64,000 nucleotides of DNA from Elusimicrobiota bacterium (GCA_026388095.1 JAPLKL010000028.1:1-64000), one strand, 5' to 3'. Positions 1 to 11,870 are shown, numbered from the stretch's first letter. Program-made: numbers and translations. The notes: generated by a model not told the origin, from the sequence alone.

Positions 1-356
1 GCCACCGGCGCCAGCTGCGCGGGGTCGCCGATGCGCACCAGCTCGTTGCGCAGGGAGTACATGGCGTAGTGTCCCAGCGCCTTGTGTCCGGCCGCGTAGA
101 GGAGCTGGTCCGCATCCATCCGCTCCGGGCGCGGGAAGTCATAGTCCAGGCCTTCATAAAGCAGGCCCGAGACGATGCGTCCTGAGGAGATGCTCCCTCC
201 CGGATGCCCGGACGTCGGCACGAAATTGAACAGGATGGCGCACAAGGTCCGGTAGCAGAGGTCCACATCTTCGAAGAAGGCCTTGTCGGCGACCGGCTGG
301 GCCGGGGCTTCGAGGAAGACGCCGCGTCGGGGACGCAGCCGGAAGGCCTTGCTCAT
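1..356 (-). CDS. Transketolase-like TPP enzyme, N-terminal part (runs off the left edge)
   Basis: Reading the minus strand from an ATG at 356 gives an uninterrupted frame of about 118 residues to the window edge. It contains SGHPGGSISSGRI followed about 35 residues later by LLYAAGHKALGHYAMY. These resemble the GHxG and sKGHa motifs of the thiamine-diphosphate-binding N-terminal domain of transketolases and related TPP enzymes. The C-terminal two-thirds lie outside the window, so transketolase cannot be separated from transketolase-like or DXS-like enzymes. No upstream regulatory element was recognised. Confidence 0.7.
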   Translation of the reverse strand, partial: MSKAFRLRPRRGVFLEAPAQPVADKAFFEDVDLCYRTLCAILFNFVPTSGHPGGSISSGRIVSGLLYEGLDYDFPRPERMDADQLLYAAGHKALGHYAMYSLRNELVRIGDPAQLAPV

Positions 357-453
357 GGCGCCATTCTGGGGAATGCGCGACAGCAGGTGCGTATACCCGC
401 CCGGGCAGCTAGCGCTGTCCGGGCGGGCGTCGCAAAGGATGTCTGGAGGGTGC

Positions 454-813
454 CTACTCTACGTCGCAGACACGCTCGGTCTTGGCCCACTTGCCGTTGA
501 CGCGGGCGCGGACCGAGATCGTGTGGGTGCCGGTCGTTTCCGGGAACCAATCGAACCAGCAGAAGCCGGCGTCGCCGCGGCAGCTCTGCCAATCCGAGCC
601 GTCCACGGCGGCCTGGCACTCCGCCTCTCCTGCGGAGATCCGGACGGCGTAGTGTCCGCGCTGGACCCGCTCGCCTTGCTGCGGATAGTCGATGCTGACC
701 TTGGCTCGGGCGGCCGGCTTCTCTTCCACGGTCCTGCTCAGACCGGGAATCCTGACGGATAACAACCCTTTCTTTCTCACTCTTTGACCCCCATGCGGCT
801 TGACAACGAGCAT
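454..813 (-). CDS. Small Ig-like/beta-sandwich protein of unknown function
   Basis: Up to 119 residues. The C-terminal 80 look like one Ig-like beta-sandwich: a strand around VSIDYPQQGERV, a central VDGSDWQSCR, then WFDWFPETTGTHTISVRA and a C-terminal ERVCDVE. The cysteines near residues 65, 78, 84 and 116 could form disulfides, but no clear signal peptide is visible. The start is uncertain: the first ATG (813) lacks a good ribosome site, and a TTG near residue 17 follows AAAGGG. Such domains often bind carbohydrate, but no function can be assigned. It is the same strand as the transketolase-like gene, about 100 bases upstream of it. Confidence 0.6.
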   Translation of the reverse strand: MLVVKPHGGQRVRKKGLLSVRIPGLSRTVEEKPAARAKVSIDYPQQGERVQRGHYAVRISAGEAECQAAVDGSDWQSCRGDAGFCWFDWFPETTGTHTISVRARVNGKWAKTERVCDVE

Positions 814-849
814 ACTAGTAAACCAAATTCCGGATTGCGCTGTCTAGGC

Positions 850-1986
850 TTAGACTCGAGCCTCGGCCAGGGGATTGCGGCTCCGGCATCGGTGGCAGAG
901 GCCGCTCGTGAGATTCGGGCAGTCCGGCCGGCACACAGGCAGCCGGAAGTGGAAACGGGAACCCTTTCCGGGCCGGCTTTCCACATCCAAAGAACTGCCA
1001 TGGCTGGCCATGATCTGACGGCAGACCATCAGGCCCAGGCCGTAGCCTTTGGCCGCCTTCCTTCCCTCTCCGGTCCGGTAAAAACCCTGGAAGATCGCTT
1101 CTTGGTCCTCGGCCGCTATGCCGATGCCCGTGTCCTCGACCGAGACCTCCACTTCTTGCGGCGGGTCGCCGCCGGCGGGCCTGAGGCGCACGCTCACCCG
1201 GCCGTGGGCTGGGGTGTATTTGACCGCGTTGCCGATGAGGTTGCTCAGGACCAGGATCATCGCGTCCGGGTCCGCTGTGACCGGGAAGGTCGTTTCCGGG
1301 AACTCCAAGCGCAGATCGATGCCTTTCTGCTCGGCCAGGGGACGCATGAGCTCCAGGACTTCCCCGACCAGCCGGCGCAGCTCGATCTGCCTTATGTCGA
1401 GCTGGAAGCGGCCGGATTGCATGCGGGCCTGGTTGAGGAAGTTGCTGACCGTGGTCTTGAGGATCTGGTGGATGCGCTCCAAGGTCAGATAGGTCTTGTG
1501 GCGCTGATCCGGGACCTCGTCGTTCTCCCGCAGGAGGAACAAGGCCATGCCCATGGTGGTCAGGGAGTTGTTGAACTCGTGGCTGACCACCGAGAGCAGG
1601 TCGCTTTTCAGGCGCAGCATCTCCCGCTCGTGCTCCAAGGCGCGCTTGAGCTTGGCCAAGGCCACCGTGAAGGCGGTGAAGATGCCCAGGGCGATGGCCG
1701 CGTTCCAGATGGTGACATGGAACTGCGCCGGGCCCAGCCCCTGCAGCAGGCGCGGCAAGTAATCGGCCAAGGCCCAGCACAGAGAGGCCAGGCAGGAGAT
1801 GAGCAGGCCGGGCCTCTGCCCGACATGCCAAGTCACCAGGACGACGGGGAAGAGATAGAAGAGGCCGAAACCGTATTCGATGCCCGTGGCGTAGTCAAAA
1901 GACCCGATGGCCGCCAGCAGGAGGAGGCTCACGAGCCAGGCGTTGCGTCTGTCACGGGCCAAGAAGCCGTTGAGTTTTTTCCACAT
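850..1986 (-). CDS. Membrane-anchored sensor histidine kinase with C-terminal Cys cluster
   Basis: About 378 residues from ATG 1986; an upstream extension to 2064 would overlap the promoter region. About four hydrophobic segments in the first 100 residues form a membrane sensor module with little periplasmic loop. A HisKA domain follows with phospho-acceptor H136 in SHEFNNSL (the usual HELRTPL replaced by HEFNNSL). The HATPase_c domain shows NLIGNAVKYTP (N box), DTGIGI (G1) and GYGLGLMVCR (G2). The tail has four cysteines, C352-x3-C356-x7-C364-x2-C367, which look like a metal or redox site and are not part of the kinase family. No response regulator is adjacent. It is divergent from the tolC-like gene. 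Confidence 0.9.
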   Translation of the reverse strand: MWKKLNGFLARDRRNAWLVSLLLLAAIGSFDYATGIEYGFGLFYLFPVVLVTWHVGQRPGLLISCLASLCWALADYLPRLLQGLGPAQFHVTIWNAAIALGIFTAFTVALAKLKRALEHEREMLRLKSDLLSVVSHEFNNSLTTMGMALFLLRENDEVPDQRHKTYLTLERIHQILKTTVSNFLNQARMQSGRFQLDIRQIELRRLVGEVLELMRPLAEQKGIDLRLEFPETTFPVTADPDAMILVLSNLIGNAVKYTPAHGRVSVRLRPAGGDPPQEVEVSVEDTGIGIAAEDQEAIFQGFYRTGEGRKAAKGYGLGLMVCRQIMASHGSSLDVESRPGKGSRFHFRLPVCRPDCPNLTSGLCHRCRSRNPLAEARV

Positions 1987-1999
1987 AGCCTGACAATCT

Positions 2000-2021
2000 A
2001 TTATCGCAAATTTGAGATAAT
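2000..2021. promoter_or_regulatory. Divergent extended -10 promoters
   Basis: On the minus strand TGCGATAAT (2008 to 2000) lies 13 bases before the histidine kinase ATG at 1986. On the plus strand TGAGATAAT (2013-2021) lies 62 bases before the tolC-like ATG at 2084. Both match the extended -10 pattern TGnTATAAT with one change. No convincing -35 hexamers were seen. Predicted by eye. Confidence 0.45.
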
Positions 2022-2083
2022 GGATTCCTGAAGCATGAATCCTTTCCGGTGCTTGCGCATCCAAAGGCTGAAGGAGCGATCAC

Positions 2084-3444
2084 ATGACTCGCGCGGCGAT
2101 ATCCATCATGATGGGGCTGGCATTCTCTGCAGTGGTCCCGGCGCGGGCCCAGACCTACACTTTGGGCGCCGCGGTGGATGCGGTGCTGCAGCGGAACCCC
2201 GGCGTGGCGAGCGCGGGCTATCGGTTCCAGGAGGCGGACGCGGCCCTGCGCGAGACTCGGATGAGGCGCCTGCCCAGCCTGGGGGTCAACAGCTCTTTCA
2301 CCCGGGGCGACAACCCGGTCTATGTCTTCGGGACCTTGATGAACCAGAGGTCCTTCACGCAAGCCGATTTCGCCATAGACCAGCTCAACAACCCCGGCCT
2401 GACCAGCAATTTTAGGAATTCCATCGAGGTGGGGGTGCCGCTCTTCACAGGCTTCGAGCTGCAGAGCTCCGAGCGGCTCGGCGGCCTGGGCCGGGATGCG
2501 GCGGCCAGCTCGCGGGACTCCGCGGCGCAGAACGCCCGCTACGCGGTCGTGGAGTCCTTCTTGGGGGTGCTCCTCGAGCAGGAACTGGCCAAGGCCTTGA
2601 GCGAGCGGATCGAGGCTTCGTCCGCCGAGATCGAGAACGCGCGCAAGCTCAAGGAGAAGGGGCTGGTCCTCGGCTCGGATTACTTCGCGGCGCAGGCCAC
2701 CTTGGGAGGCCTGCGGGCCTGGCACAGCCGCGTCGGCGCGGGCCTGGACTCGGCCCGGTCCAAGCTCTCGACTTTGATGGGAGTCGCTCCTCAGGGCTTG
2801 GGCGTCGCGGGCTCCTTGGCCTACGGGGGCTGCTCCCTGCAGCCCGAGGGCGAACTGGTGGACCGGGCCCTGCGCCAGAGGCCCGAGCTGAGGCAGGCGG
2901 CGCTCCAGGAGGAGGCGGCGGGGGTGCTGCGGCGCCAGTCCGGCTTGAGCCTCCTGCCCAAGGTCGAGGCTTTCGGAGCCCTGGAGACCGACACCCGGGA
3001 CTTCAACGGCAACCCCTGGAACAAGATCTTCGGAGTCCGCGCCAACCTCCCGCTGGGCGATCCGGCCTATCCATCCCGCAGGTCCAAGGCGCAGGCCGCC
3101 CTGGAAGTCAGCCGGGCCGAGGCCCGGCGCATGCAGGAGGGGGTGCGCATCGAGGTCGCACAGCTCTATGGGGGATACCGCGGCGCCTGCGAAAGCCTGC
3201 CCATCGCCCGGGATACCGTGGACAAAGCCAAGCAGTCTCTTGAGCTGTTCCGTCCCCTCTACCGGGAGGGCCGCCAGAGCATCCTGGAGGTCCTGCGTGC
3301 CGAGGAGGCGATGGCCAGGGCCCAGGCCGCGTATCTGGATAACCTCTACGGCCTGCACGCGGGGCGGGCGCGGCTCCTCCTGGCGGCGGGAGAGCTGGAC
3401 GGCCCGGCCGTGGGCGAGCTCGAGCGGGGCTTGGGGGCGGGACG

Positions 3445-3448
<4 letters not shown>
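2084..3448 (+). CDS. TolC-family outer membrane efflux protein
   Basis: 454 residues with a short signal peptide (cleavage near ARAQ-T, about residue 23). It has the two-fold alpha-helical hairpin organisation of OEP/TolC proteins: repeated heptad-like helices (about residues 30-70, 140-215, 250-290, 345-420) separated by barrel-strand segments such as [15 protein letters not shown] and [10 protein letters not shown]. It would form the trimeric outer-membrane duct of a tripartite efflux system. The ATG follows GAAGGAG at 8-base spacing. The stop overlaps the start of the RND pump gene by 4 bases, so the two should be co-translated. Confidence 0.9.
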
Positions 3449-6612
<3,164 letters not shown>

Positions 6613-6623
<11 letters not shown>

Positions 6624-7002
6624 CTGGGTGGATGGCGCGGCCTTGGCCGCGGCCGCGGTGATCCTGGGGGCGCTGGCCTGCTCGCGCCTGGGGGGTGTCA
6701 AGCCGGCCCAGGCCGCGGAGATCGCCAAGCAGCCGGGGACTTTCGTCCTGGACGTGCGTACTCAAGCGGAATACGAGCAAGGGCATCTGGAGCGGGCCGT
6801 GCTGATCCCGGTCCAACTGCTGGCGGGAAGGCTCTCGCAGCTGCCGGCGGACAAGAAGAGTCCCATCCTGGTGTATTGCGCGGTGGGCGGCAGGTCCGCC
6901 GTGGCCGCGACCCTGCTCAGGGCCAAGGGCTACGGGCAGGTCCATGACCTGGCCGGGGGCATCTCGGCCTGGCAAGGCGCGGGATTTCCAGTCGTGAAAT
7001 AG
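6613..7002 (+). CDS. Membrane-anchored rhodanese-domain protein
   Basis: 129 residues. An N-terminal hydrophobic helix (residues 7-25, AALAAAAVILGALACSRL) anchors or exports a single rhodanese domain. The active-site loop CAVGGRS at about residues 95-101 holds the catalytic Cys, and the domain ends with the typical DLAGGISAWQGAGFPV. It likely handles sulfane sulfur or acts as a thiol carrier. It overlaps the pump gene by 11 bases and precedes a DUF2892 protein; rhodanese plus DUF2892 is a common pairing (the two halves of YgaP-type proteins). Confidence 0.88.
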
Positions 7003-7011
7003 GAGGCGTCC

Positions 7012-7236
7012 ATGACCATCGAGCAAAAGATCCGTCTCATCGCGGGGACCTTCATCCTCGTCAGCCTGGCCCTGGCGGTCTGGGTGAACCGGAACTTCCT
7101 GTGGTTCACCGCTTTCGTGGGCGCCAACCTCTTCCAGTCGGCGCTGACCAAGTGGTGCCTGATGGAGGACATACTCAGGAAGTTCGACAAGAAGGAGGCC
7201 GGGAGCTGCTGCTGCGGGGGGGAGCCGAAAGCCTGA
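7012..7236 (+). CDS. DUF2892 (YgaP transmembrane-like) small membrane protein
   Basis: 74 residues. It opens with MTIEQKIRLIAGTFIL and has two membrane helices, about residues 8-25 and 30-48, with the KWCLMEDILRKF ending typical of the YgaP transmembrane/DUF2892 family. The last residues carry a Cys cluster (GSCCCGGEPKA), giving four cysteines with that of KWC, which could bind metal or sulfur. AGGAGG precedes the ATG. As the last gene of the TolC-RND-rhodanese unit it probably works with the rhodanese. A double-hairpin element follows. Confidence 0.8.
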   Translation: MTIEQKIRLIAGTFILVSLALAVWVNRNFLWFTAFVGANLFQSALTKWCLMEDILRKFDKKEAGSCCCGGEPKA

Positions 7237-7245
7237 ACGGCAGGC

Positions 7246-7313
7246 CACCCCAACGGAACCAGCGCCCCCTCATAGGGGGCGCTGGTGGCGCGGCACCCTT
7301 CGGGTGCCGCGCC
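7246..7313 (+). repeat. Double-hairpin repeat element, copy A (likely bidirectional terminator)
   Basis: The arm ACCCCAACGGAAC (7247-7259) leads into a 12-bp stem (7258-7269 with 7275-7286, loop TCATA), directly followed by a second 12-bp stem (7287-7298 with 7302-7313, loop TTC). It lies between the convergent DUF2892 and CpxP/Spy-like genes, so it probably terminates both. There is no strong T-run. The same arm and two-hairpin order recurs in inverted orientation at 57834-57899. Confidence 0.75.
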
Positions 7314-7326
7314 ATTCTACGGCTCG

Positions 7327-7908
7327 TCACCAGTCCCAAGTCTCCACTTCTCCGGTCAGCTCGCCCAGCCGTTTCTTGACGATCTGGTCCTTGACCGAGC
7401 GCCGCTTGTCGATGCGGGTCTTGAGCTCGCCGATCTCCTCCTGCATGCGCTTGAGCTTGAACTCCATGCGCGCCAGGTTGGTGTCGAACTGCTCGGAGAG
7501 GGCCTTCTCCAGGTCCTTCTTGAGCTTCTCCTTATCGTCGCCTTTGGCTTGGCGCACGGCCTGGACCAGACGGCGCACCTCGAAGTCGGACTTGATGCCT
7601 TTGATGAATTCGTCCCGCAGCTTCGGGTCGCGGTAGGCGAACATGTACTGGCGGAACCTCTGGTGGAAGACCTCGGGCTTGTCCCTTTGCATCCGCTCGA
7701 GCTCCTCGTCGATCTCGGGGATCTGCTTCTTGAGGTATTCCATGGCCTCTTTCTCCACGGCCGGGTTGCGCTCCTCCAGCCCCGGCTTGCCGTGCTCCTC
7801 CCCGGCTCCGGGCTCCGGTCCCGGTCTTTGCGGCGGCTTCTGCGCGAAGGCTTGGCCGGCCAAGACCAGGCTTGCGAGCAACGACGCCAGCAGCATCCTC
7901 TTCTTCAT
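7327..7908 (-). CDS. Exported helical protein, CpxP/Spy-like
   Basis: 193 residues from ATG 7908, preceded by a strong AGGGAGG. Signal peptide 1-22 (MKKRMLLASLLASLVLAGQAFA), a Pro-rich linker, then an almost entirely charged alpha-helical region (residues 45-180) rich in Glu, Lys and Arg. Helical periplasmic proteins of this kind behind an ECF sigma/anti-sigma pair resemble the Spy/CpxP/zinc-resistance-associated group, but the LTxxQ motif is not obvious. It is the last gene of the sigma factor operon, so it may be a target or modulator of that envelope response. The function is inferred from context. Confidence 0.65.
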   Translation of the reverse strand: MKKRMLLASLLASLVLAGQAFAQKPPQRPGPEPGAGEEHGKPGLEERNPAVEKEAMEYLKKQIPEIDEELERMQRDKPEVFHQRFRQYMFAYRDPKLRDEFIKGIKSDFEVRRLVQAVRQAKGDDKEKLKKDLEKALSEQFDTNLARMEFKLKRMQEEIGELKTRIDKRRSVKDQIVKKRLGELTGEVETWDW

Positions 7909-7925
7909 GTTGTCCTCCCTGCGCC

Positions 7926-8366
7926 TTAGAGCGCCTGCCTCTTGAGTCCCTTCGCCATGTCCTCGATGCGGCCAATATCCGCGTCGAGTTCGATGGCGTC
8001 CGATGTCGAAGCGATGTCCTGAGAGATGTCCGCCAGCTCGGAGTCGAGGCGCGTGATATCCCGTTCGATCCCGTTGGTCCAATGCAGGTTGTTGGAACTT
8101 CTGCCGACCGGGAGGAACAAAAGGGCCAAGCCCGCTGCGATCGCGGCCAAGCCCAGGCTGATCCTGCGCCAGCGAGGGCGCACAACCAGCGGCGGGGCGG
8201 CTCGGCTGATGACTTCGGCGTCGAGCCAGGCTGGAGGGGTCAAGGCGGCGCGCTGAGCCGAGTCCGAGGCCGCATTCATCGCGGCCAAGAAGGCGCGGCA
8301 CTCGGAGCACCCCTCGGCGCCGGAGTCCTCGAGCAGGCAGCGCTCTTCATGAGCGGCGTCATGCAT
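7926..8366 (-). CDS. Anti-sigma factor, single-pass membrane, zinc-finger type
   Basis: 146 residues. The N-terminal cytoplasmic part has HDAAHEERCLL then CSECRAFL, resembling the HxxxCxxC zinc-binding anti-sigma (ZAS) motif. A single TM helix follows (about residues 71-87, LGLAAIAAGLALLFLPV), then a helical periplasmic tail. The gene overlaps the ECF sigma gene by 8 bases, the standard arrangement for a sigma factor and its inhibitor. It would hold the sigma factor at the membrane until an envelope signal arrives. Confidence 0.82.
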   Translation of the reverse strand: MHDAAHEERCLLEDSGAEGCSECRAFLAAMNAASDSAQRAALTPPAWLDAEVISRAAPPLVVRPRWRRISLGLAAIAAGLALLFLPVGRSSNNLHWTNGIERDITRLDSELADISQDIASTSDAIELDADIGRIEDMAKGLKRQAL

Positions 8367-8895
8367 GGAACTCCTCCAATCCCTTGCGGAGCTTCAAGAC
8401 GGCGTAGCGCATGCGGGCCAGCGCCGTGCCCAAAGGGCAGCCCAAAGCCTTGGCTATCTCCGTGAAAGAAAGGCCCGAGTATTCCCGCATGAGGAAGACC
8501 TCGCGCTGCTCCTCGGGCAGTCCGGCCAGGGCCTTCTCGAAGCTCTCGCCGACCTCCCGGCTCTCCGCCTGCCGGTCCGGGCCGGCCTCGGGCGAGACGG
8601 CCCGGCTCTCCAACTCCTCGGTCAGGCCGACGGGCGCTTTCTTGCGCAGGCGGTCCAGGGCGGTCCGGTGCGCGATGGTGAAGAGCCAGGCCTTGAAGCG
8701 GCCGCTCTCTTCGTACCTTCCTGCGTTCTGCCAGATCTTGATCATGACTTCCGCGTAGGCGTCGTCGGCTTCGGTCCGGTCCCCCAGCCGGTACACGAGG
8801 AAGCTGTATAGGCCCGGGCCGTGGGCCGCCACCAGTTCCCGGAACGCCTCGCCGTCCTTGGCTCGGATGCCGGCCGCTATCTGCTGGTCGTCCAC
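8359..8895 (-). CDS. ECF-family RNA polymerase sigma factor
   Basis: 178 residues from a GTG at 8895 (GAGGG about 8 bases upstream). Sigma region 2 is seen at about residues 15-85 (DAYAEVMIKIWQNAGRY, then FKAWLFTIAHRTALDRLRK), and region 4 at about 120-172 (LPEEQREVFLMREYSGL, then FTEIAKALGCPLGTALARM, the helix-turn-helix). Region 1.1 and most of region 3 are absent, as usual for ECF factors. It heads an operon with the anti-sigma factor and the exported helical protein. Confidence 0.93.
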   Translation of the reverse strand: MDDQQIAAGIRAKDGEAFRELVAAHGPGLYSFLVYRLGDRTEADDAYAEVMIKIWQNAGRYEESGRFKAWLFTIAHRTALDRLRKKAPVGLTEELESRAVSPEAGPDRQAESREVGESFEKALAGLPEEQREVFLMREYSGLSFTEIAKALGCPLGTALARMRYAVLKLRKGLEEFHA

Positions 8896-8949
8896 CGATG
8901 CGCCCTCAAGGGATATAACGGCCGGGGCCGGATCTTATTGTATGGGAGG

Positions 8950-10230
8950 CTAGTCGTATCGGGGCTCAAGGCGGGCCAGCTCGGTCTCGAAGCGCGTCTG
9001 GAACTTCTGGCTCAGGACATCCGCGCATACGGCGTAGCGGACCAGCGGTTCGGGACCGTCGTCCGCGCCGAACCCGGCGAAGTGCACGCCCACGATGCCG
9101 GTCTCCGATATGGCCAGCCGGTTGTAAGCCTCGTGCACGCTCAGGCCCTGCCGGCGCGCCAGAGCGGCCAAGTCCTGTCCGAGAGCCTTGCGGGGGACCT
9201 TCCAAAGGGTGAAGAAGCCCGCGTTGGTGGGGCAGGCTTGGCGCAGTCCCGCCTTCTTCAGCGCCGGGATGACATAGTCGAGGCGGCTGCGATAGAGACG
9301 ATACAGGGATTCCAGGGATCTCCTCGCGGTCTCGCGGTCCTGGAAGAAGCGGCCGTAGGCCGCCATGAGCGCGGGGACGGGGCCGGAATCGGTGTTGCCC
9401 TTGATGGTGATGTAGTCCTCCACGAAGTCCTTGGAGCCGACCACGGCTCCGAGGCGGGCGCCGGGGTCCGAGAAGGACTTGCTGACGGAGTAGAGCTCGA
9501 GCCATTCGAGGTCGGGGTAGTCCTTGGCCACCGCGGCGAGGGGGACGTGGGTCTCGTCCGAGAGGCCGGAGTAGGCGGCGTCGTTGACGAGCCTGGTCTC
9601 GTGCGCGAGGCAGAACTGGATGAGGGCCTGCCATTCGCTCGCCGAGGCCCCGACCGACGCCGGGTTGCCGGGCCGGATGACGAAGATGAGGTCGGGCCGC
9701 TTGACCTTGGCTCTGCGCAGCGCGGTCTCCAGATGCGCCATGCACAGGTGCATGTCCTCGGCCGAGTAGAGGGGCCAGACCACGCGCTTGGCCCCGAGGT
9801 ATGAGCCGCACCAAGTGCCGGACACGTCGTAGGCCGGGAGGTTGGAGGCCATGGCGAAGCCGGCCCGGCGGCGCCGGTCGGGCAGGTGGAGGCCGCAGGC
9901 CAGGGGGATGAGCGCGGTCGCGGTCTTGATGCCGGCGATGGGCGTGGCTCTGAGATGGGCATGCTCCTTGAACCTGATGCGGCCATGGAGCTCGACCATA
10001 CCGTCGCAGAAATCCAAGAGGTCTTTGTCCTCGGCGTAGGTGTGGAAATCGTAGCCGGGGTCCGTGCAGAACCGGGCTTGGAGGTCGCGGATCTCCTGGG
10101 GGGGGATCCCGTCGGGGTTCCCCAGGGACAGGTTGAGGGCCGGCAGGCCGGAGCGGCGCTCGTACTCGGCGAGGAGGACGTAGATGAACTGGAAGAGGTT
10201 GATTCCGGCCGATGGGATCGCTCTGGCCAT
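8950..10230 (-). CDS. Class I/II PLP-dependent aminotransferase
   Basis: 426 residues from ATG 10230. Fold-type I features are visible: NLSLGNPDGIPP near the N-terminus, IRPGNPASVG (the NP motif), LVNDAAYSGLS (the PLP-pyridine Asp) and SVSKSFSDPGARLGAV with the PLP-binding lysine. The C-terminal half has GFFTLWKVP and the substrate-carboxylate Arg region RYAV. It resembles alanine/LL-diaminopimelate aminotransferases in layout, but the substrate cannot be read from sequence. The start codon is only 6 bases from a predicted -10 site, so the mRNA may be leaderless. Confidence 0.88.
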   Translation of the reverse strand: MARAIPSAGINLFQFIYVLLAEYERRSGLPALNLSLGNPDGIPPQEIRDLQARFCTDPGYDFHTYAEDKDLLDFCDGMVELHGRIRFKEHAHLRATPIAGIKTATALIPLACGLHLPDRRRRAGFAMASNLPAYDVSGTWCGSYLGAKRVVWPLYSAEDMHLCMAHLETALRRAKVKRPDLIFVIRPGNPASVGASASEWQALIQFCLAHETRLVNDAAYSGLSDETHVPLAAVAKDYPDLEWLELYSVSKSFSDPGARLGAVVGSKDFVEDYITIKGNTDSGPVPALMAAYGRFFQDRETARRSLESLYRLYRSRLDYVIPALKKAGLRQACPTNAGFFTLWKVPRKALGQDLAALARRQGLSVHEAYNRLAISETGIVGVHFAGFGADDGPEPLVRYAVCADVLSQKFQTRFETELARLEPRYD

Positions 10231-10236
10231 GGGGGT

Positions 10237-10254
10237 ATCGTAGCATGGTATGAT
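10237..10254. promoter_or_regulatory. Back-to-back extended -10 promoters in a 29-bp divergent gap
   Basis: Minus strand TGCTACGAT (10245 to 10237) is 6 bases from the aminotransferase ATG. Plus strand TGGTATGAT (10246-10254) is 5 bases from the GTG of the membrane protein. The two 9-mers abut and form an imperfect 18-bp palindrome. With transcription starting 6-8 bases past the -10, both mRNAs would begin at or beside the start codon. Confidence 0.5.
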
Positions 10255-10259
10255 AGCGC

Positions 10260-11870
10260 GTGGCCACGGCACGCCCCGGCGAGGATCGCATCTGGTGGGC
10301 GGTGGCGCTCGTCAGCGCCGCGCCCGCCTTCTTCTTCCCGCTCTTCAACCCCGACCTCTTCTGGCATCTCAGCGCCGGGCGCTGGATCCTGGAGCATCGC
10401 TCCCTGCCGCGCGCGGATTTCCTCTCCTTCACCAAGGCCGGCCAGCCCTGGGTGGATTTCGAATGGCTCGCGCAGCTCATCTATCAGGCCGTCTACGCCT
10501 GCGGCGGGATGCTGGGGCTCTGGTACCTCAAGCTCTCCTTGCTGGCGGTCTCCTGGCTGTCGCTGCTGCGCCTGCTCCGGGCCCGCGGGATCGCGGCAGG
10601 ACTGCTGCCCGCGGCTCTGGCCTTGTGGGCCGCCAACCTGCTGGCCTATTCCGACATCAGGTCGGACCTTTTCTCTTTGGCCCTGTTCTCTTGGCTCGTG
10701 TTCAAGTTGGAGACCGAGGTCCTGAGGCCCCCGGCCCCGCTGCCCCGGCGCCTGCTGGGCAGCTTCGCCTTGTTCGCCCTGTGGGCCGACCTGCACGCGG
10801 GTTTCGCGCTGGGCCTGGCTCTGCTGCTGACCTATGCCGCCGGCGCGGCCTTGCGGGGGGCCTGGCCCGAAGCCCGCAGGCATGCCGCGGCGTCGGCGGC
10901 CGGAGCCCTGGGGAGCCTCTGCAACCCCTACGGCTGGGGACCGCACCGCGTGCTCTGGGAGCACTGGAGCATGATCGAGCATCTGGAACGCAGCATCGTC
11001 GAATGGCAGCCCATGAACGTGCTGCAGACGGCATACTGGCCCTTCTGGCCGACGGCCGCGGCCCTGGCCGTCGCGACCGCGGCCGCGCTGTGGCGCAAGC
11101 GCGGCGGGGGCCGCGGCTGGCCTTTGGCCTTGCCGGTCTTCGCGTGCCTCTTGGGCCTGGCCGCGCTGAGGCATCAGCGCTGCTCGCTGCTGTTCTGCCC
11201 GGCCGCCGTGGCCGCCATATTCCTGACCGCGCGCGAGGCGGGCTGGGACGGCAGCGTGTGGCTGCGCCGGGCCGCGGCCTGCGGCCTGGTCCTGGGAGCG
11301 GTCTTCGCGGTCTGGCTGCTGCCGAGGATATTCTGGGGACGCGGGGTCTTCAACTACCTCTACGTGCCGTATTCGGCGGCGGAGTTCATGGCGCCGCAGA
11401 GGCAGGTCTTCGAGGGACTGCGGCTCTACAATGTCTGGGCCTGGGGGGGCTACCTGGATTGGCGGCTGCGGCCCTGGTACCGCTGCTTCTGCGACGGCCG
11501 CTACATCTTCCACGACCAACTGCCTCGGGTCCAGGAGGCCTTCGCCAGCCCCGAGCTCTGGAGCGGGTTCTTGGACCGGGAGCGTTTCGACGGGGCCCTC
11601 ATGCTCAACTACAACATGATGCTCGCGACGGGCCGACCCTGGTACGCCTCCTACATGCCGCGGGAGCGCTGGGCCGTGGTGTATTGGGACGACACGACGA
11701 TCCTGTTCGTCGCCCGGCGGGCCGTGCCGGCAGCCTGGCTGGCGGCGCATGAGTATCGTTTCCTGCTGCCCTGGGACGACGCCCGTCTGGGAGAGGCGCT
11801 CCGCCGCAAGCGGGTCCCGGTCGCGGCCGCGGCCGAGGAGCTGCGGCGCCATCAGGCGGAGATGCGCTGA
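10260..11870 (+). CDS. Polytopic membrane protein, possibly GT-C-like glycosyltransferase
   Basis: 536 residues from a GTG start. About 10-12 membrane helices cover residues 10-355, followed by a soluble C-terminal domain of about 170 residues. The first loop carries FNPDLFWHLSAGRWILEH, DFLSF and VDFEWLAQ. Acidic and His residues in the first extracytoplasmic loop are typical of GT-C lipid-linked-sugar transferases, and LYNVWAWGGYLDWRL opens the C-terminal domain. The exact family was not recognised, so the glycosyltransferase idea is tentative. It is divergent from the aminotransferase and upstream of an alpha/beta hydrolase. Confidence 0.6.
   Translation: MATARPGEDRIWWAVALVSAAPAFFFPLFNPDLFWHLSAGRWILEHRSLPRADFLSFTKAGQPWVDFEWLAQLIYQAVYACGGMLGLWYLKLSLLAVSWLSLLRLLRARGIAAGLLPAALALWAANLLAYSDIRSDLFSLALFSWLVFKLETEVLRPPAPLPRRLLGSFALFALWADLHAGFALGLALLLTYAAGAALRGAWPEARRHAAASAAGALGSLCNPYGWGPHRVLWEHWSMIEHLERSIVEWQPMNVLQTAYWPFWPTAAALAVATAAALWRKRGGGRGWPLALPVFACLLGLAALRHQRCSLLFCPAAVAAIFLTAREAGWDGSVWLRRAAACGLVLGAVFAVWLLPRIFWGRGVFNYLYVPYSAAEFMAPQRQVFEGLRLYNVWAWGGYLDWRLRPWYRCFCDGRYIFHDQLPRVQEAFASPELWSGFLDRERFDGALMLNYNMMLATGRPWYASYMPRERWAVVYWDDTTILFVARRAVPAAWLAAHEYRFLLPWDDARLGEALRRKRVPVAAAAEELRRHQAEMR

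Noticed and set aside
784-2031. 415-residue plus-strand frame over the histidine kinase
   Set aside because: No domain, composition of an antisense shadow; all kinase boxes are on minus.
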